Source of the DNA: Antitrichia curtipendula
Taxonomy: Eukaryota; Streptophyta; Bryopsida; Hypnales; Leucodontaceae
DNA: 64,000 bases
NCBI GenBank assembly: GCA_951230915.1
Contig: OX579639.1
Location: 20,646,001 to 20,710,000 of the forward strand
Reading direction: 5' to 3'
The position numbers were made by a program, and so were the translations under genes. Under the pieces are notes generated by a model. That model did not search any database, was not told the origin of the DNA, and worked only from the letters and a program-made list of their open reading frames with translations. This document shows positions 23,330 through 37,700 of this stretch, piece by piece. Positions within the stretch are counted from its first letter, which is position 1, and every line of letters begins with the position of its first letter.

Positions 23330-24225
23330 CATAATGTATAGTAAGGTCTACTTCATTTACGAATTGCCAATTGGAGGTATTCAATTTTTTTTTAATAATG
23401 TGTAGTAGAATTGGTAGATTTTGGTAAGTATAATTATCATTTCATCTTTGCACAATCCAAATCAAGCATACCAAATTTTAGTTTCAAAAAAGGAAAATTC
23501 AACTTTTGGTGAATTTTTAAAGTCAATTTTCATGATTTTACTTAATATTTTATTGAAAACAATTGGTAATGAATTTTTTAAATTTGATTGGATAGATATG
23601 TAGGGAACATGGACACACAAATTTTTCTTAATTATTAAAAACACCCCGTTAGGTAACAAAGATATAATCTAGGAAGAATTCAATGTGAGGTGTCATATGA
23701 CCAAACTTTGTGAAATAGATATCTCTATATTTTAAGTAGATTTTGGCAAAGTAATTGTACCATTATGATCAAATGTAAAAAATTATTTATGAAGTGAAGG
23801 TCAAATACCAAAATCTAATTAAAATATAAAGATATCTGTTTCACAAAGTTTGGTCATACGACACCTTACATTGAATTCTTCCTAGAGGGAATTAAGAAAC
23901 TTTTTTGGAGACGCTTATTGAAGGAAAGATGTGCATATGGATGTTCCCTACATATCTATCCAATCCAATTTAAAAAAATCACCACCAATTGTTTTCAATA
24001 AAATAATAAGTAAAACCATGAAAATTGACCTAAAATGTTCACCAAAAATAGGATTTTGTTTTTTAGAAAATAAAATTTGCTATGCTTGATTGGAATTGCG
24101 TAAGAATTGGGTGTTAATTGTGCAAGACCAAAAATTCCCAAAAAATTCTATACTATGCAATAAAAATTGGAATGGCTCAAATGGGCAGTTTATAATTTGT
24201 AAATGAAGTAAACCTTATTGTACAT
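23330..24225. repeat. Large foldback: two arms of about 0.4 kb, 61-base loop
   Basis: The inner arms 23668-23746 and 23808-23885 are reverse complements with few mismatches (for example CAAACTTTGTGAAA versus TTTCACAAAGTTTG). Further outward, 23455-23640 pairs with about 23890-24095, and 23330-23360 pairs with 24195-24225. Similarity falls with distance from the centre. If transcribed, it would form a long imperfect hairpin. No coding frame of note. Confidence 0.75.
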
Positions 24226-24610
24226 TGGAAGAAATGGGCAATTTTATACCTTGTTTTTATATTTGAGCCTGTTACTTTAGATTGGAACTTAAACTTAGAA
24301 TGGTTTATTTTTGTCATTTTCAAGGTTGGCACTAATATGATTATGACACATGTCCAAAAGTAGTGAGCAAGAAAGTAGGAAGTAATGAGCGGAAAAATAG
24401 TTCTTAATTGATTGGAATTGGATGACTTTAGACATTGGCAACTGGACAAGTGCACTTTTTGACTCCCAAAATTCACAAGACCCGGATGAACTTATCTTTA
24501 GATTTGGGACCTCAAAATATTGTTCGTTCTTGCAAAGTCAAAGCAAGTGGCTAATAAACAACAACATGCATATCATGTTTGCATTCAGTTGCACATGTGG
24601 TAGTAGTATG

Positions 24611-25066
24611 GGTCAGGGAGAATTGACCCCCTTGTTGCCCCAACCCAGGATAATTAATAAAAATTGCCCCCTATATTGTGCCGCATTTATTGATAATTCT
24701 TCACATCTCTTTCCTAATTTGGGGTCTTTGATTGCAAATATGAATTTAGAATTTCAAAATATCATCGTATGTTGCAAAAAAAAACCTCTAGTGTTTAAGA
24801 GAACCCCATTTGAGGGTGAACACTTTACTCATAAACACCCGAAGGTAGATTACACGCTCAAGGGCAGAAGACCAAGGTGAATTGACCCCCTCATTGCTCC
24901 ATAGGGATAAACACTGAAACTTTTTATTTGCAACATACGATAATATTTTGAAATTCTGAATTCATATTTGCAATCAGAGACCCCAAATTTAGGTAGGAGA
25001 GGTGAAGAATTATCTATCAACGTGGCACAAAATAGGGGGAATTCTTTTAGAATTACCCTGGCCATG
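24611..25066. mobile_element. Foldback MITE (family D) next to the LSM2 promoter
   Basis: The ends GGTCAGGGAGAATT (24611) and AATTACCCTGGCC (ending about 25066) are imperfect inverted repeats. Inside, arms 24662-24790 and 24912-25040 are reverse complements over about 125 bases (centre motif TTTGGGGTCT.TGATTGCAAA), with a loop near 120 bases. A second, interrupted copy is at 50912-51643. Its right end lies about 170 bp before the LSM2 start codon. Confidence 0.7.
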
Positions 25067-25233
25067 TGGTACAGTAAATTCTGTTCATTCCATCCCCAAC
25101 TTCATTCATCCGACCCTCTCAGTCCTTCGTTGCAGTCTGTTTTGCGTCAGTCACGTTTTTGGACTCGAGCTCGTTGCTGCTCGAAGCTTCGCTTGCCGAT
25201 TGTTCGCCATCTCCAGAGGAAGCATCAGCCATC

Positions 25234-26542
25234 ATGGTCAGTTCCCAGCATTTCTGGAACTGGGTTTCTTTCAAATTATGTTCTCTTTTTTCTTGTCGTG
25301 AATTCTTTTTGGTAAGGCTTTCAACGTCCAATGGCGTTAGGGTTGTTGTCTGGTCCCTTTGGCTTGTGCTGCTCTCTTGACGTTTGCTTGCATGGGCCGT
25401 GCAGCTTTTCTTTTCGTATTTCAAGGAGCTGGTCGGGAAGGAGGTCATCGTGGAGCTGAAGAATGACTTGGCCATCAGTGGCATCCTGCATTCGGTGGAT
25501 CAATACCTCAACATCAAATTAGAGAACACGCGCGTTGTGGACGACACGAAATACCCGCATATGGTTCGTGCTTCGATTCACGAGCTTTTGCTTGCCAACT
25601 GCAATAACTTCTGTTCAATTACCGTTAGATGGTGCGTTACTGAGGGTTTTACGTGTTGGTGGATTTTGATATTCTTTATTAGGTTGCGTTCATAACCCTG
25701 CCTTCTGAGACTTTCAAAATTGAGAACTCAGTTGGTCTCGTGTCTCTTGTCTTTGCCATCATCCCTGTTTTAGCTTGTACTGTAGAGGACCCTGGAGAAG
25801 GAAATCCAGGATATTAGGGTTTTGTCCTCCAGGCCTGATGGTTTGAAACCCCTGCAGATTTAGATCCCAATCAGGGTTCAAGGTGCTCTTTGAAGAGTCC
25901 CGTAAATCACCAGCCCTAAATTCCGAAGTAAGGAGGGTTTGTGAGTAGTCTAATGACCATGGTAAATCACACATCCTACATAGCAGATTGAGTAGGGTTT
26001 ATGATAAGCCGACAGACGCTTGTGAATCTCAAATCCTCTAGAGAAAAGTGATTAGGGCTTATGATAAGGCAAAGTGAGTAAGGCTTATGATAGCAGATTG
26101 ACTAGGGTTTATGTTAAAATCCGTTAGGCTGTACAGGTTGTCCCACTCAGTGTCTCAGTCAACATCTGTGTTAATGTGTCCCAAGTACTTGATGTGATTG
26201 AACTTTGGTTTTCATAAATACGCTAGTGTCCTTTATTCTTAAGATTCCCCTATGGAATGCTGTGTCTGCACGGCAGGTTCTCTATAATGCTCTTTACCCC
26301 TGTGAATTTTGGGATTCGGATGCGTATGTGAACCCTGCTCATAATTCTCTTGGTGATGGTTTTATCTTCGTCAGTTTTTCGTTTTGTTAACCTTCGCAAA
26401 ACCATTTCGGTTGTTTTTGCAGCTTTCTGTGAAGAATTGCTTTATTCGAGGTTCAGTGGTCAGGTACGTGCAACTTCCACCTGACGGTGTGGATGTGGAC
26501 ATTCTCCATGATGCCACAAGGAGGGAAGCTCGTGGTGGATGA
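25234..26542 (+). CDS. LSM2: LSm2, U6 snRNA / mRNA-decay ring subunit
   Basis: Three coding exons (25234-25236, 25405-25563, 26423-26542) give a 93-residue protein, exactly the length of plant LSm2. Exon 1 contributes only the start codon ATG, directly followed by a GTCAGT donor; all introns are phase 0. Exon 2 holds the Sm1 motif (ELVGKEVIVELKND, then HSVDQYLNIKLEN). Exon 3 holds Sm2 (CFIRGSVVRYVQLPPDGVD) and the plant-type tail ATRREARGG. LSm2 sits in the cytoplasmic LSm1-7 ring, which promotes decapping, and in the nuclear LSm2-8 ring, which binds the U6 snRNA 3' end. Start choice is firm, because the second exon begins with the conserved LFFSYF directly after Met. Intron 2 is 859 bp and carries short repeats. 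It converges with WDR35. Confidence 0.95.
25980..26118 (+). repeat. Short degenerate tandem motif in LSM2 intron 2
   Basis: Variants of AGATTGAGTAGGGTTTATGATAAG recur about four times at irregular spacing (about 25984, 26047, 26076 and 26094). They are intronic, with no evident function. Confidence 0.5.
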
Positions 26543-28777
26543 CTTGCGAGCCCGGAAATCAATCTTAGTGACGGCAACAGTGTACCAGCCTGGCGATGGA
26601 CTCAATCAGTAACATTGAAGTGTGATCGTCCGAGTCCGAAATTCTCAGACTTGGTGCAAGGAAGGTCTGTCTAGTGTAGTTGATAAGCCCTCTGCTGTTG
26701 GTGAGCCGAATCCTTTTGTACAGATATAGTTAAGATAAAAGTCTTCAACTCTGTAGCATTTATGTCCTGAATGGCTGCTTGGTGTGATTGCTGGCCTTAC
26801 ATTGTCAATGAAATGATCTCCTTGCAGCTGTTCACGATCCTCTGTTCACAAGATGGCAGGATGGTTTGTTTGCAACAATTGTTTGGGTCTGGTGAAAATT
26901 TGCAGTTGCAGAATTTTGATGTGCTATGTGCAAACAAATTGTTGGCGGCCACTCAAATCTTGAAGGGCTTTTTGACCCAAGTCTTTCTCTCTCCTCTCAG
27001 GACCTCACAGCTGTCTTGAGTTGGAATTGTGTCTATAAGGAAGTTTAGCAAGATTAACTCTTGGCCAACTGAAAAGTCCAATTCTTGGCTCAATCTTTCT
27101 TTATGCAATAGGTTATGAGTGTCCTAAAGTCATTAGATAGCTTAGAATTTGCTCATTCTCACTTGTCCCATTTGGTACTTGGCTTGATTCAACTCTTGGT
27201 TTTAAACTCCTATTATCGTTTGTGCCTTGAACTAAAACTATGATACCTAAGGTAGGGTCTGTAAAAGCGACCTAGCTCTAAAAGCTAAAAGTGACCTCTA
27301 ACACAGATGGACATCTTACTTTCTTCAATGTACCAACATTGGACATTTCAGGAGGGGCGCTTTTAGAGGGGGGCGCTTTTAGAAACCACTGTGTTTCAAC
27401 TTCAAAAATTTGTAACTAATTCCGCAAAGGTCCAAAAAATATGAAACGACTTGGATTAGATGCCAATTCCATTTTTTTTCCTAGTAAAATTTACTGAAAA
27501 TTGTTTCAAGGAGTTTAGCTTCCTTGAAAATGCAATCAGCTCTTAAAAGGTTGCTTTAACAACCCCCTACCTTACTCTATGGTGCAATATATTAGTTCAA
27601 GTTCAATTTTCTGTAACTTAAATTTGCACTTGTGAAGGCTTTTGAACTTAGTTCACTTGAATAACATTCTTTATTACAAGAGACCAGTCATCAATGCAAT
27701 GATCTCCTTCCTTTTTGGCATATGATCATTGATGCAAAGTATAGGTGAAAGATTTTTTTTTGTCTCGAATGCTCTCTTAAGCTATTGCATATTCTTTGAC
27801 CAACATCATACTACACCTAGAATGTAGTTCTGAGAGAATAAGGAAATTGCAAAACGGCCAATAAAAGAGGGTTTGGATATATTTATGAATGATTGATTGT
27901 AAGATTCTCTAACAGAAAACATTGGAAGATCTTATTAGGTGATTATCAACTTGAATTGAATATTGTGATTATTATGCCATTTGATTGTTCAAATAAGATG
28001 AAATTGACAATAAGTTTGTTTTTTCTATAATATATCTCTTTCATCGATGAATTGAATTGAATACAAGCAACCTTTCATAAATGCTAGGCTTTAGGATTGA
28101 ATATTTTTAACAATGATAGTAAATAAATATTTTCAAAATAGCAAAGTAGAAAAAGTTCTTTGATTTGGGATATTACTTTTAAAAATTTCACATATTTGTT
28201 CAAATTATTGGATGGTTTATGAAAGTTTTATGACAATCAATAAATGTAAATGTGAGATATTATAAAAATATTATAGATCTAACAAAATTTGCATGGTTTC
28301 CAAATTAGTGCAAATTATTATTATTATTCTAGGGAATACCAATTGAATTAACTTCAGTAGTTTAACAACTTGAAAGAATTCAATTTGATTTCATGAGCTC
28401 AATTGATGTAGTTTTCCATTGCTAATAACGTGAGCATAGTTGGGATGATTATAATAGTTGCATCATTTGCAATGGAACGTTCTAGTAAGTTTATAATTGG
28501 CATTTGTGATTAAAATTAATTAATTAATTTTTAATGATTATGTATGAAGATGTTAAATTCAAAACTTAATAAATAAAATATTTGATATGACTTTCTTTAG
28601 AATCTATTATGAGATAGATGATTTTATTTCTATTCTATTATTTATAATTGACATTGAATATCAAAAATTAATAATAGTTGGAAAAGTATTAAAAAAATTA
28701 AGGTGAAATTTTGGAATTGTGTGTTTAATGATGCTAAATTTGATTGAAAACATCAATTCTTTTTAAAGTATTAATAT
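26543..28777. other. Intergenic region between LSM2 and WDR35 3' ends
   Basis: The first few hundred bases are probably LSM2 3' untranslated sequence. Apart from the family B element at 27248-27574 I see only AT-rich DNA. The 82-codon open frame at 26771 has no resemblance to a family. Confidence 0.45.
27248..27574 (+). mobile_element. Family B MITE, 327 bp
   Basis: It begins TAAGGTAGGGTCTGTAAAAG and ends CAACCCCCTACCTTA, inside a TA context. The right half matches 41640-41790 and, inverted, 23070-23260. Confidence 0.7.
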
Positions 28778-31700
28778 TTATAATGTTGATGAGTTTACAT
28801 ATTCTATGGAACTATGACATAATGGACAAAATTTATATTGTTGTAATCTTGAGATAATTAAATAATGTTTGCAAATACTACATTGTAAAGCGGGTTCATC
28901 AACAATAAGATTTCCTGTAGCTATACAAATAGCAAATGTTGATTTGCATGTTGATGATGAACATTTGACTTGAAAATCCTGCATATTACATTATAAACAT
29001 AGAAATAGAGATCATCTTTCATTTTTTTAATAATTAATGACAAGGGCAAGTAATATTTCATCAAAGAAATAAGACTATGGTGTCAAAATATTTTTCCATT
29101 ATACTATTTTAGTGTACATGAAAGTAAATTACTTGTATAGGAGTATTGCAACTTTTACAGCACTGGATAGTTGTTTTGCAAGGATTAGTTGGACTATAGC
29201 GTGTGAATACTGAAAGCGCTAATTGTGAATACATTTTTTGTTGTTTTGGTGGAATATGTGAAAGAGACTCCAACTTTGAAATAGCTTTACTACAATAAAA
29301 ATAGTGCTACGCAACAACAGTTACATATATTTCAAAGTTAGGATTAAAATTTTTATTTTATTAACATACAAAAATTCAAGTACTAAAACTTGAAAATTAA
29401 GTTTGAATGAGCATATTCGTGTAGGTGCTATATAAATTTCTAAACACATTTATAATCTGACACAATAGAACATAGAATCTCTTAGCACATACTATAATAA
29501 GATCAATACAATTTCATGACACATCAAAGCTTGTAAGACTACCTTATTTAAGAAGGATGTAAGAGCAATCAAAGAATATATATCAACAATATCTAATATG
29601 TCTTCATAGTTTCGTAGCCACCATGAAACCTACAACAAGCACGTTCATTGAATTGTGAAATTGTACGTCTTTGACAATTAATACTACCAATATGCATCTT
29701 CTCTACAATTAGGTTCAACAAAATTACAAAACAAAAATTCTAGGTCTAATCCACATACTTCCATTTAAGCATAGATAACATTTAATTGTTTGATTGAATA
29801 CAAAAATATTTGATCATACAGACCTTCATGGCTTGGTCAAAATGATTGGCATATAATTCTCGATGAGCTAACAACCAAAAATGATATGCCTCTGCTCCAT
29901 GCCACGCATTCTCAAAAAAGCTATTCAATGATGAAGATGCGTCAGGCTGCAAAACGGGATATGGAATCTCAAGTCGGGATGAATAAACATAGTTATCCAT
30001 AGTTCTCAAGAGTACCCAATTGTGTTACAAACATAATTTGTAAAACCAAGAAGAATAGCATAGCCTGAAGATTATTTTTTAAGCAATTAGGAGTAGGTCA
30101 GATGGAGACTATCTTTTGTCCAATTCCACTTATTTGTGAGCATCACTTCATTAATATCATTAATAGAAAAGTTGACTCATCCATATTGTATTTTTCACAA
30201 CATGGTCAATAAAAATGGTCATTTTCAAATCATGAATCATTTCTTCTCTAGGGTTTAAGAAAAGATGAGAGACATTCACAGAAGTAGAAAGTGCCTCAAA
30301 TGAAACCAGGATGGTATTTCAACATATAAAACAAGAAGCAACTCATAATAATATTGCAGTTCACCTGTTTGGTATCAAAAGAGGCACGACCTGCATCTGC
30401 TTGCAATGCAGCTAGCACGTACAATTTCTTCACCACCATTGAACTTACCTGGCATGATAACCATCAAAAGACATTGTGAAAAAACTCTTCATTTTCCAGA
30501 AATAATTTAGAGTATTATGTTTCAATTTACCAACATAGGTAACTAAATACTCCATATGAAGCAACTAAAAGGTTTTGAAGTACGTGAGATTGGAAGGGAG
30601 CATGACACCTTGACAGTGGTCATTTGACGTGCAAGTTGAACTAATATTTTTGCAGCTTCCAAAGGTTGACCTCCTTGCATATGGACTTGGACGGCATGCA
30701 AAGGATTTCCAGACTCTATTAAATGTGCGGTGTGCTTTACCAAGGTATTCTCCACGTACTTTGATTGGTCATGTTTCATGGCCAAGTTCACAGCTATGTC
30801 CCAATGGTTGAAATCCATGCAAGTATCGATTGCGGCTTTTATGTTTCCCCCTTCCACAAAGGCAGTAACCTGAATTGTTACAAGATACTAGAACTGTTAA
30901 AAACCTGACTCCTAAACTGACCCCGGTTATCAACAACAAAACATCTATTCATACAATTGTTAAATCATAATATTGGTGTAAATATGACTTGACTAAAAGT
31001 CCATGGCCACTGATCTTTGAATGGACATGGAGTTGTCTAATGTCACTAATAGTGGTCTACAACCTCACTTTGAAATTGAGTAACAAGAAACTCATATATA
31101 GTGATAATAATTTGATGCCAATAGATTTGGCTCTTATACCCAAATTGATCTTTCCACAACAAGGCTTTTCTTTTTGACTTTCTGGTGCTAGATTGCATCA
31201 GAAAAAATAATTTGGCTAAAAAATGCAAAAAAAACTTGGATGAAATCGTCAAAAAAATTTTGAATTAAAAAAGAAATCTCGAATGAAATCACCAGATTGT
31301 GGATTAAAATCCAATTATACACATGTGATATGTGCTAATTTGATATTTTCTATCTAATAAGTGGATGAATGTTGAAATTTAGAGCACTACTATAAATTTT
31401 TGTATCACCACTTTGGCACTTCTCAAAAAATGAAAGATTAGAATCCTTCATATTGGTTAAAATGCTTGATGAGATGACGAGCACAAAGGGCTTACAGCGT
31501 GCTTGCAGATGCCCACATTGGCAAACTTCTTGGCCAAGGAGAGATACAGAGGGGAGCCTTGATGAAGAGAGGCCAGCAAAGCTCCAAGAGCATCCCAGTC
31601 GCCCAGTGCATACAAGCAATCAGCGAGTTTTTCAAAGTTTTTGGCTTTGTTGTAATAGACAGTTGCTTTGTCCCAATCTTGCCGGTCTGCATGGTAGTCC

Positions 31701-34700
31701 CCAATGTTGTTCCAAGTAAGCTCCAGCAATGAGTCACTACCACCTCCTCCTTCAAGCAACTTCTCCAACCTATGATTTGGACATCCAACTGAAGTTTCAT
31801 TAAAGAAAAAAAATCAGGAGGCTCTTTTCATTAGAAGAAATCCATGTTTTTTTTTGACATGCCCAGTATTTTTACGATGGATTTTTTTGGACATCTATTT
31901 TGACATCTAGCTGTTTTTATGTCAACAATAACAGCCAATGAACATCATAAACAACAAGCAAGGCAAAAGTATAGGTGAAAGCAATGAGTCATACATGATC
32001 CAGTCGCCTAGCTTCATGCGCATGTCAATAACAAGGTCTTTCCTGTCCATGCTGTAATAGATCTGCTCTGCTTCTTTGTCCCTCTTGAAGTACAGACAAA
32101 TCTGCCAACACCATTCACATGTGTCCAACTTTGGCGCTCAGGCGCACACCGAATAGTCGTTGATAGAAAAAAGCATGGAGGGGTGAATTTTGTGCAACAT
32201 TTACATCCAAAAAACTGCGACACAAAATGAATAACAAAGTTAAAGATCAGATCGATTACTTGGAAGCTTACTACAAGTTCGACTAAAAAGGTAAGTGGCA
32301 AAAGACATGACAAACCTCTGCTTTCTGCATTGATTTGTTCTTCAAGGTGTGAAGGTCTTTGACAAAGCGAACGCCGTAGTAATTCTGGCACCTCACGAAC
32401 GCCTGGAAAACAACGAATTCAGGAAATCTGTCAAAATTTTATCAGAAAAAGACGATCCCTATGAAATTCCAGTTTCTAAAGTCTGTTAAATGACCCTCAT
32501 CGAGTTTGATGGCAGACTTAAAACGACTTGCACGGTTCCCTCCATTGATTCTCACGCAATTGAATGAAAATCGATACGAGATCCTCTGAACTTAATGCAA
32601 GGTGAGACAAAATTCGTAAACCATCATGTTCACGAAAAGGACCTTTTCAGCATAGGAAAGGTCTAGCTTCTCGAGGGCATGGTTAGCCAGAGAGATCCAT
32701 AGCCGAGGATGAGAGTGCTCCTCAACGTAAGAATAAGCATCCTGAATATCAACAGCAGACAGCATCTGTTTTGTATCTCGGAGTGACTTGGTTTCATGGT
32801 TAAATACATGCTCGCTACAAGGTTCCTCGGGTTGAAGCATCACGTCATCAAGGTGGATGGCTTGTATCTGCGCCGACGACAAGAAAATCAGTCATAAGGT
32901 GGGTACCCCCCAAAACCGCCACTTTTTGCTACTGAGCCTAGTTACTATTATTAAATTGGTCAAATTTTCATATGTTCTTGTTGGCAAGTGAAACGAGGTT
33001 CCAACGCACCAGAGAATGGGACATTTGGATACTGTATGCAAAAGTTATTAAGGAACAAAGTTTGGTTCTAAAAGCGTTTCTTCCACATAAGTACAGAATT
33101 GATTCTGTAGATGTACACAGGTTATAGATGGCGGTTTTAAGGTCAGTGGCACTTTAAGAGCATACTACCTTGTATGAGATGAACGCAGCATGTGGATACT
33201 GTGCGTGAAAATAAAATAAATGCAACCTAGATTACCCCAATGCTCGAAAGTGTCCATTTCCAAATCTATAAGAGTTCAAATGTAGGGTGTGATATTTTCT
33301 TTCTGCTGGTACAATTTTGCTATCTTCCTTGAAGATTCCTCAATGATTTATTTCTTAAAGATAGAAATATGTTTTAAAAGTGACCGTAATTGACAATTTT
33401 CTTCCAAAGTGGGATTCCTATTTTTGGCTTGGGCAATTAGGGGTGATGAAACAAGCATAACATTAAGCAATAGTCGGTCAATTCAGGTGACATTCCAAAT
33501 GATATCACTTCTGAAAGATTAGCTTCAACGACCTCATACGATCTTCCAAGTTCGAGATCCAGGGATTCGTTTTGGCAATGAACCTGAAGATCGTGGAAGC
33601 TGCACAGATAGGCAGTACACGCAACCGGCTCCTCGGGTTCAGTCCCTCGCAGAATGTACATACGAGCTTTCTCCATGACTGCAAGTAGATCCGGGTTGTC
33701 ATCTGCCCATTTGATATTCCATACATCCTTTCGCTCAAAATTCGAAATCTTTTTGATGTGTCTTACAGTAGCACCTTGTTTCTGCGATAGTGCTACACAT
33801 AGTAAGATAATGCAAAAAGCTAGAGCTTCCTGGAGATTTTTTCAGACCTGTATGCGTCGAGAAAGATATATCAACGAGCGCATACCTCTTTCACGTCATG
33901 AGGCTGCTTCTGAACTTCATAGAAGTAAAGCATTCCGCTCATGTCGATTACCGAAAGGCGTGTAGAGTCGCAATTCAGCTCTATAGCTGCACACAGAGAG
34001 TGGTAAGCTTGGCACTTGGCACGAAGGATAATCCTCAGCCGGAGAGCACAAATTGATTGCAAACATAGCAGTGATATATTCAGTAAATTAATTTTCAATA
34101 AATCTCACTCTTCTGAAATTCCAAGAAATTTGCACTCGTCTAGACGCTCGTCGGATCCTCAGATCTACACCATTCCTAGTGTTTAGAGCTCTGTGCACTT
34201 TGAATTTCACAATTTTGGCGATTTGAAATAAGCCGTTCTAACAAATATGACAACAGTGATGTAATCTTGTGATACATACTTTGCAGACTTCCACGTAGAC
34301 CTCAATTCTAAGTATTTTCATGGTTTTCTATCCAGGAATACACGTTGAGCAAAATCATCAGTAGTTTCAAACATGAAATTCGAGAAATTACCGTGCGGTC
34401 TACAGCGAAGGTGTTCTTTTCCCTCTTGTCGCAGATCAAGGACGTTGTAACAATGCAATAATCCAGATTCACGACCCACCATTAGAAATTTGTCAGAGCA
34501 GCACATGCAACAAATTTTGTCCGAGGTAGCCTTTGCAGGATCCTCCGCTCGCACCTACATACATAAGCCTTACTTCATGAATATTCTAAAGTCAGTTCTG
34601 TGAGTGTACATCAATCATGCAATATCTGATCCACGATGAACGTTCTATTTTTGTAACTCCCCGATTGTGAACAATAGCAGAATTCTGAATTGAATTCTTG

Positions 34701-37700
34701 TAATTTCTAAACGACCATAGTACAAGTTGTGGTAAAGATGAACTCACACCTTTCCTGCTCTATGGATGAACTCATCATCAATATGAAAGGTGCTTTCATG
34801 CGATGCGACCGAATTGGTATCTGGTACATTATCTAGTAACCCTGTGCTTGAGGAAGAAGATTTGGGTCTGTACTTCCACATATATACATGAAAATCTGAG
34901 GCTACAAACACATAAACCTAAAGTGGTGGTCAGAGAACATTAGAACAACCTCACGCATGTGTTCATAATTTTCAAGGAACTATCATACATTCTCAATCCT
35001 CCACCCCAAAATACACATGCATATTCATCTAGCAGTGAAAATCCAAGAATATTTTTAAATAAAAAAAAGCGACCAACAACAGATCGCAGATAAGATTAAT
35101 TGCTTACAGAATTCATGGCTACATGAAGTGGTTGTGTTCTGACATACTTTGAGTCAACCGGGCTACCAATAGCATTGCAAAGGATCAATACATACTGATC
35201 TGGTTCTTCACCCTGTACAATTGAAGATGTCAAACGCGACAGGCTGTGAGGAATCAATCGAGAGGAGAGTAAACTCTTCAGTATTACTGCAACTATTTGG
35301 TGTGGCTAACGTACCAATGTGGCAAGAATACAATACTCGCCAGCTGCACACACTGCAATCAAATGGTTGACACATTTGCAATACCTGGAATTATCAAGTA
35401 GCAAAGTTACAATGGAGATTGCACATAACACAAAAACTATACGAGAAATAAAGACTAACTTCCACTTAATCCACTTCCTCTGCATTAGCAATCTTCGAGG
35501 CAGATTGTCCCGACATCAGGCATCTACATTGATCTACTATGCGAGTCTCAAACGTGGAACTATGATCTCATATACAAGCATAAGATATATACTTAGAGAA
35601 AATTTGTGGCGTTATTATACAAGCGTACATACACAATGTTCTCAATTGATAATGCTTGATGCGACTACAGCTGACTATAGTAGGGGATACAAGCAAATCT
35701 AGCTAATAAGTGGATTACCTTTCACAAGTGCCAATATCCCAGAACATGACGGAATGGTCGGGATGGTCTCTTTTCTTAAAGCTATACATGCATGTGTTGG
35801 TCCCAAAGAAAGCCCACTTGTATTCTGGTCGAATGTTTGCTAAGTAAATACAGGAGTCCACCGCAAGTGAAAGCCTCAACCCACCTCCTTCCCAGGATAA
35901 AGAACTGCCATGACAAGAAGCTACAACTAAGAAGGCAATAGTGAGACTTAAAAAAAGGCTCATGATGTACTAAAATCGTATATGAGCAAAATAGAGCAAC
36001 ACGACAAGCTAATGGAATTGTCAAATTATACCTCGCTCTTGTACCCGGCACTTGTAGTGTTCGCAGATGCATGCCAGTGTGAGAGAAAAGTTGGACGATG
36101 CAACTTGAAGCTTTTTCATTTGTTGACGCATTAGATCCCACAACTCCAAGAACTTCGCCATCTGGACTCCATTTGATGCTGGTGATCATCATTTGCAATT
36201 CAAGTAGAATAGGTTCTTCATCCAATTCGTGCCTCATCAACTGAATCAAGTCAATCAGAAGAATCCAAAGTAAGTACATCATACTTGCAATGGATTATTA
36301 ACAATTTTGTGGTGCTTGAAATTAATATGCAAACATATCATACTTGAATCTTTCCGAGTTGAAAAGCAAGAGCCAAGTTGGGAGCATTTGGGTCACTATA
36401 ACCCTCGAGACCATTATACCAATCAATCGCCACAATAACACTAGTTGGTGCAAAATCTCTTTCCAAGAAACAAATGGCCACATGCGCAACAAAATTGCCT
36501 CTAAGATCATGAATTTGGCATGTGCCCTGCACAGGATACCTTGGGATAAATGAACGAACATTACAAAATTTATTAGTTGCATTACCTAGTTGCATTAAAC
36601 ATTGTCAATTGAAATACCTTGTAAAGTAATATCTAACATCAGCCCAGCCAATCATAACATGGCTAGATTTTCTAGTATACCTCTAGGGATGGGTTCTCTT
36701 CTCAAATATTAGAGTACAAAAAATTCTATGGAAGCTACTACTTGAATTTCAACAGAATTGATCTCGCGACAAATTTCAATTGCTTACTTGAGAAGTACAA
36801 AAGAGGAGCAGACGAGAATCTGGAGACCACTCGACCAAATGGAGTTGAACATCAAGAGTCTTCCCCCACAACCGATTTCCATCAACATTTCCCAACACAA
36901 CATACCCATCCTCATACACAATGCAAATCTTCTGCCCGTCAGATGACCATCGCAAGTCACGCACAACACTTTTGTCCCTGTTATTGATCATTTCCTCAAA
37001 CCACATCCCCTGTGCACACAACGAAGCTCTGTCATAATGTCAATGGCAGGATTTGGAAGTTGATGTGGTAAGAGTCTCAAAGCTTGAGAGGAGAATTAAA
37101 ACCATGATGCTAATCTTCCCTAATTGCAATTGTAATCCACTAGAAAATTTGAAATATAGATATGAAACCAATAAGATTCGAGTGCACAACTTATCCTCAA
37201 AGTGAAAGTGCAATGCATAATTTTAAGGCCAAAAACTTGAACTACAACTCTGTTTGCAAACTAAAGACAAAGAGTTGTTGTTAGGTTCAGTAAGGGGAAG
37301 TACCTTGTGTAGCACCCACACGATGATGAGGCCTTTCTCGTCACTAGACGTAAGCTTGCGGTAATTCTGATTCCAGTTGATAGTAAGCACAGTGCTGTGG
37401 TGCCCTTCTAGGGTTTGATTCATGGACAAATTTGATGGAGCTGCAGTGAAAGGCAGCTTCTTACCTTCACTCGCAGCTCGTGGCTCCAGCTTTAGCACCT
37501 GTGCAAGCTCACCTTCTTTTAAAAAAAATCAAGATTAAGCTCTAAACCTAAAACTAACAGCACTTCCTTATTAAAATATTCATTTTGCATTAATTTTGAG
37601 CAAAACCAACAAAATGAAGTTTACCAAGTTTAGATTCAACTCGGTTTGGAATCCCTGAATAAACTCAAAAGTGAAAACTTGGTTGCAATTCGAAGCTGAG

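Noticed and set aside
33437..33583. Extension of WDR35 exon 12 past 33584
   Set aside because: A donor at 33583 joins in frame to the conserved continuation at 32867; the extension is intron read-through.
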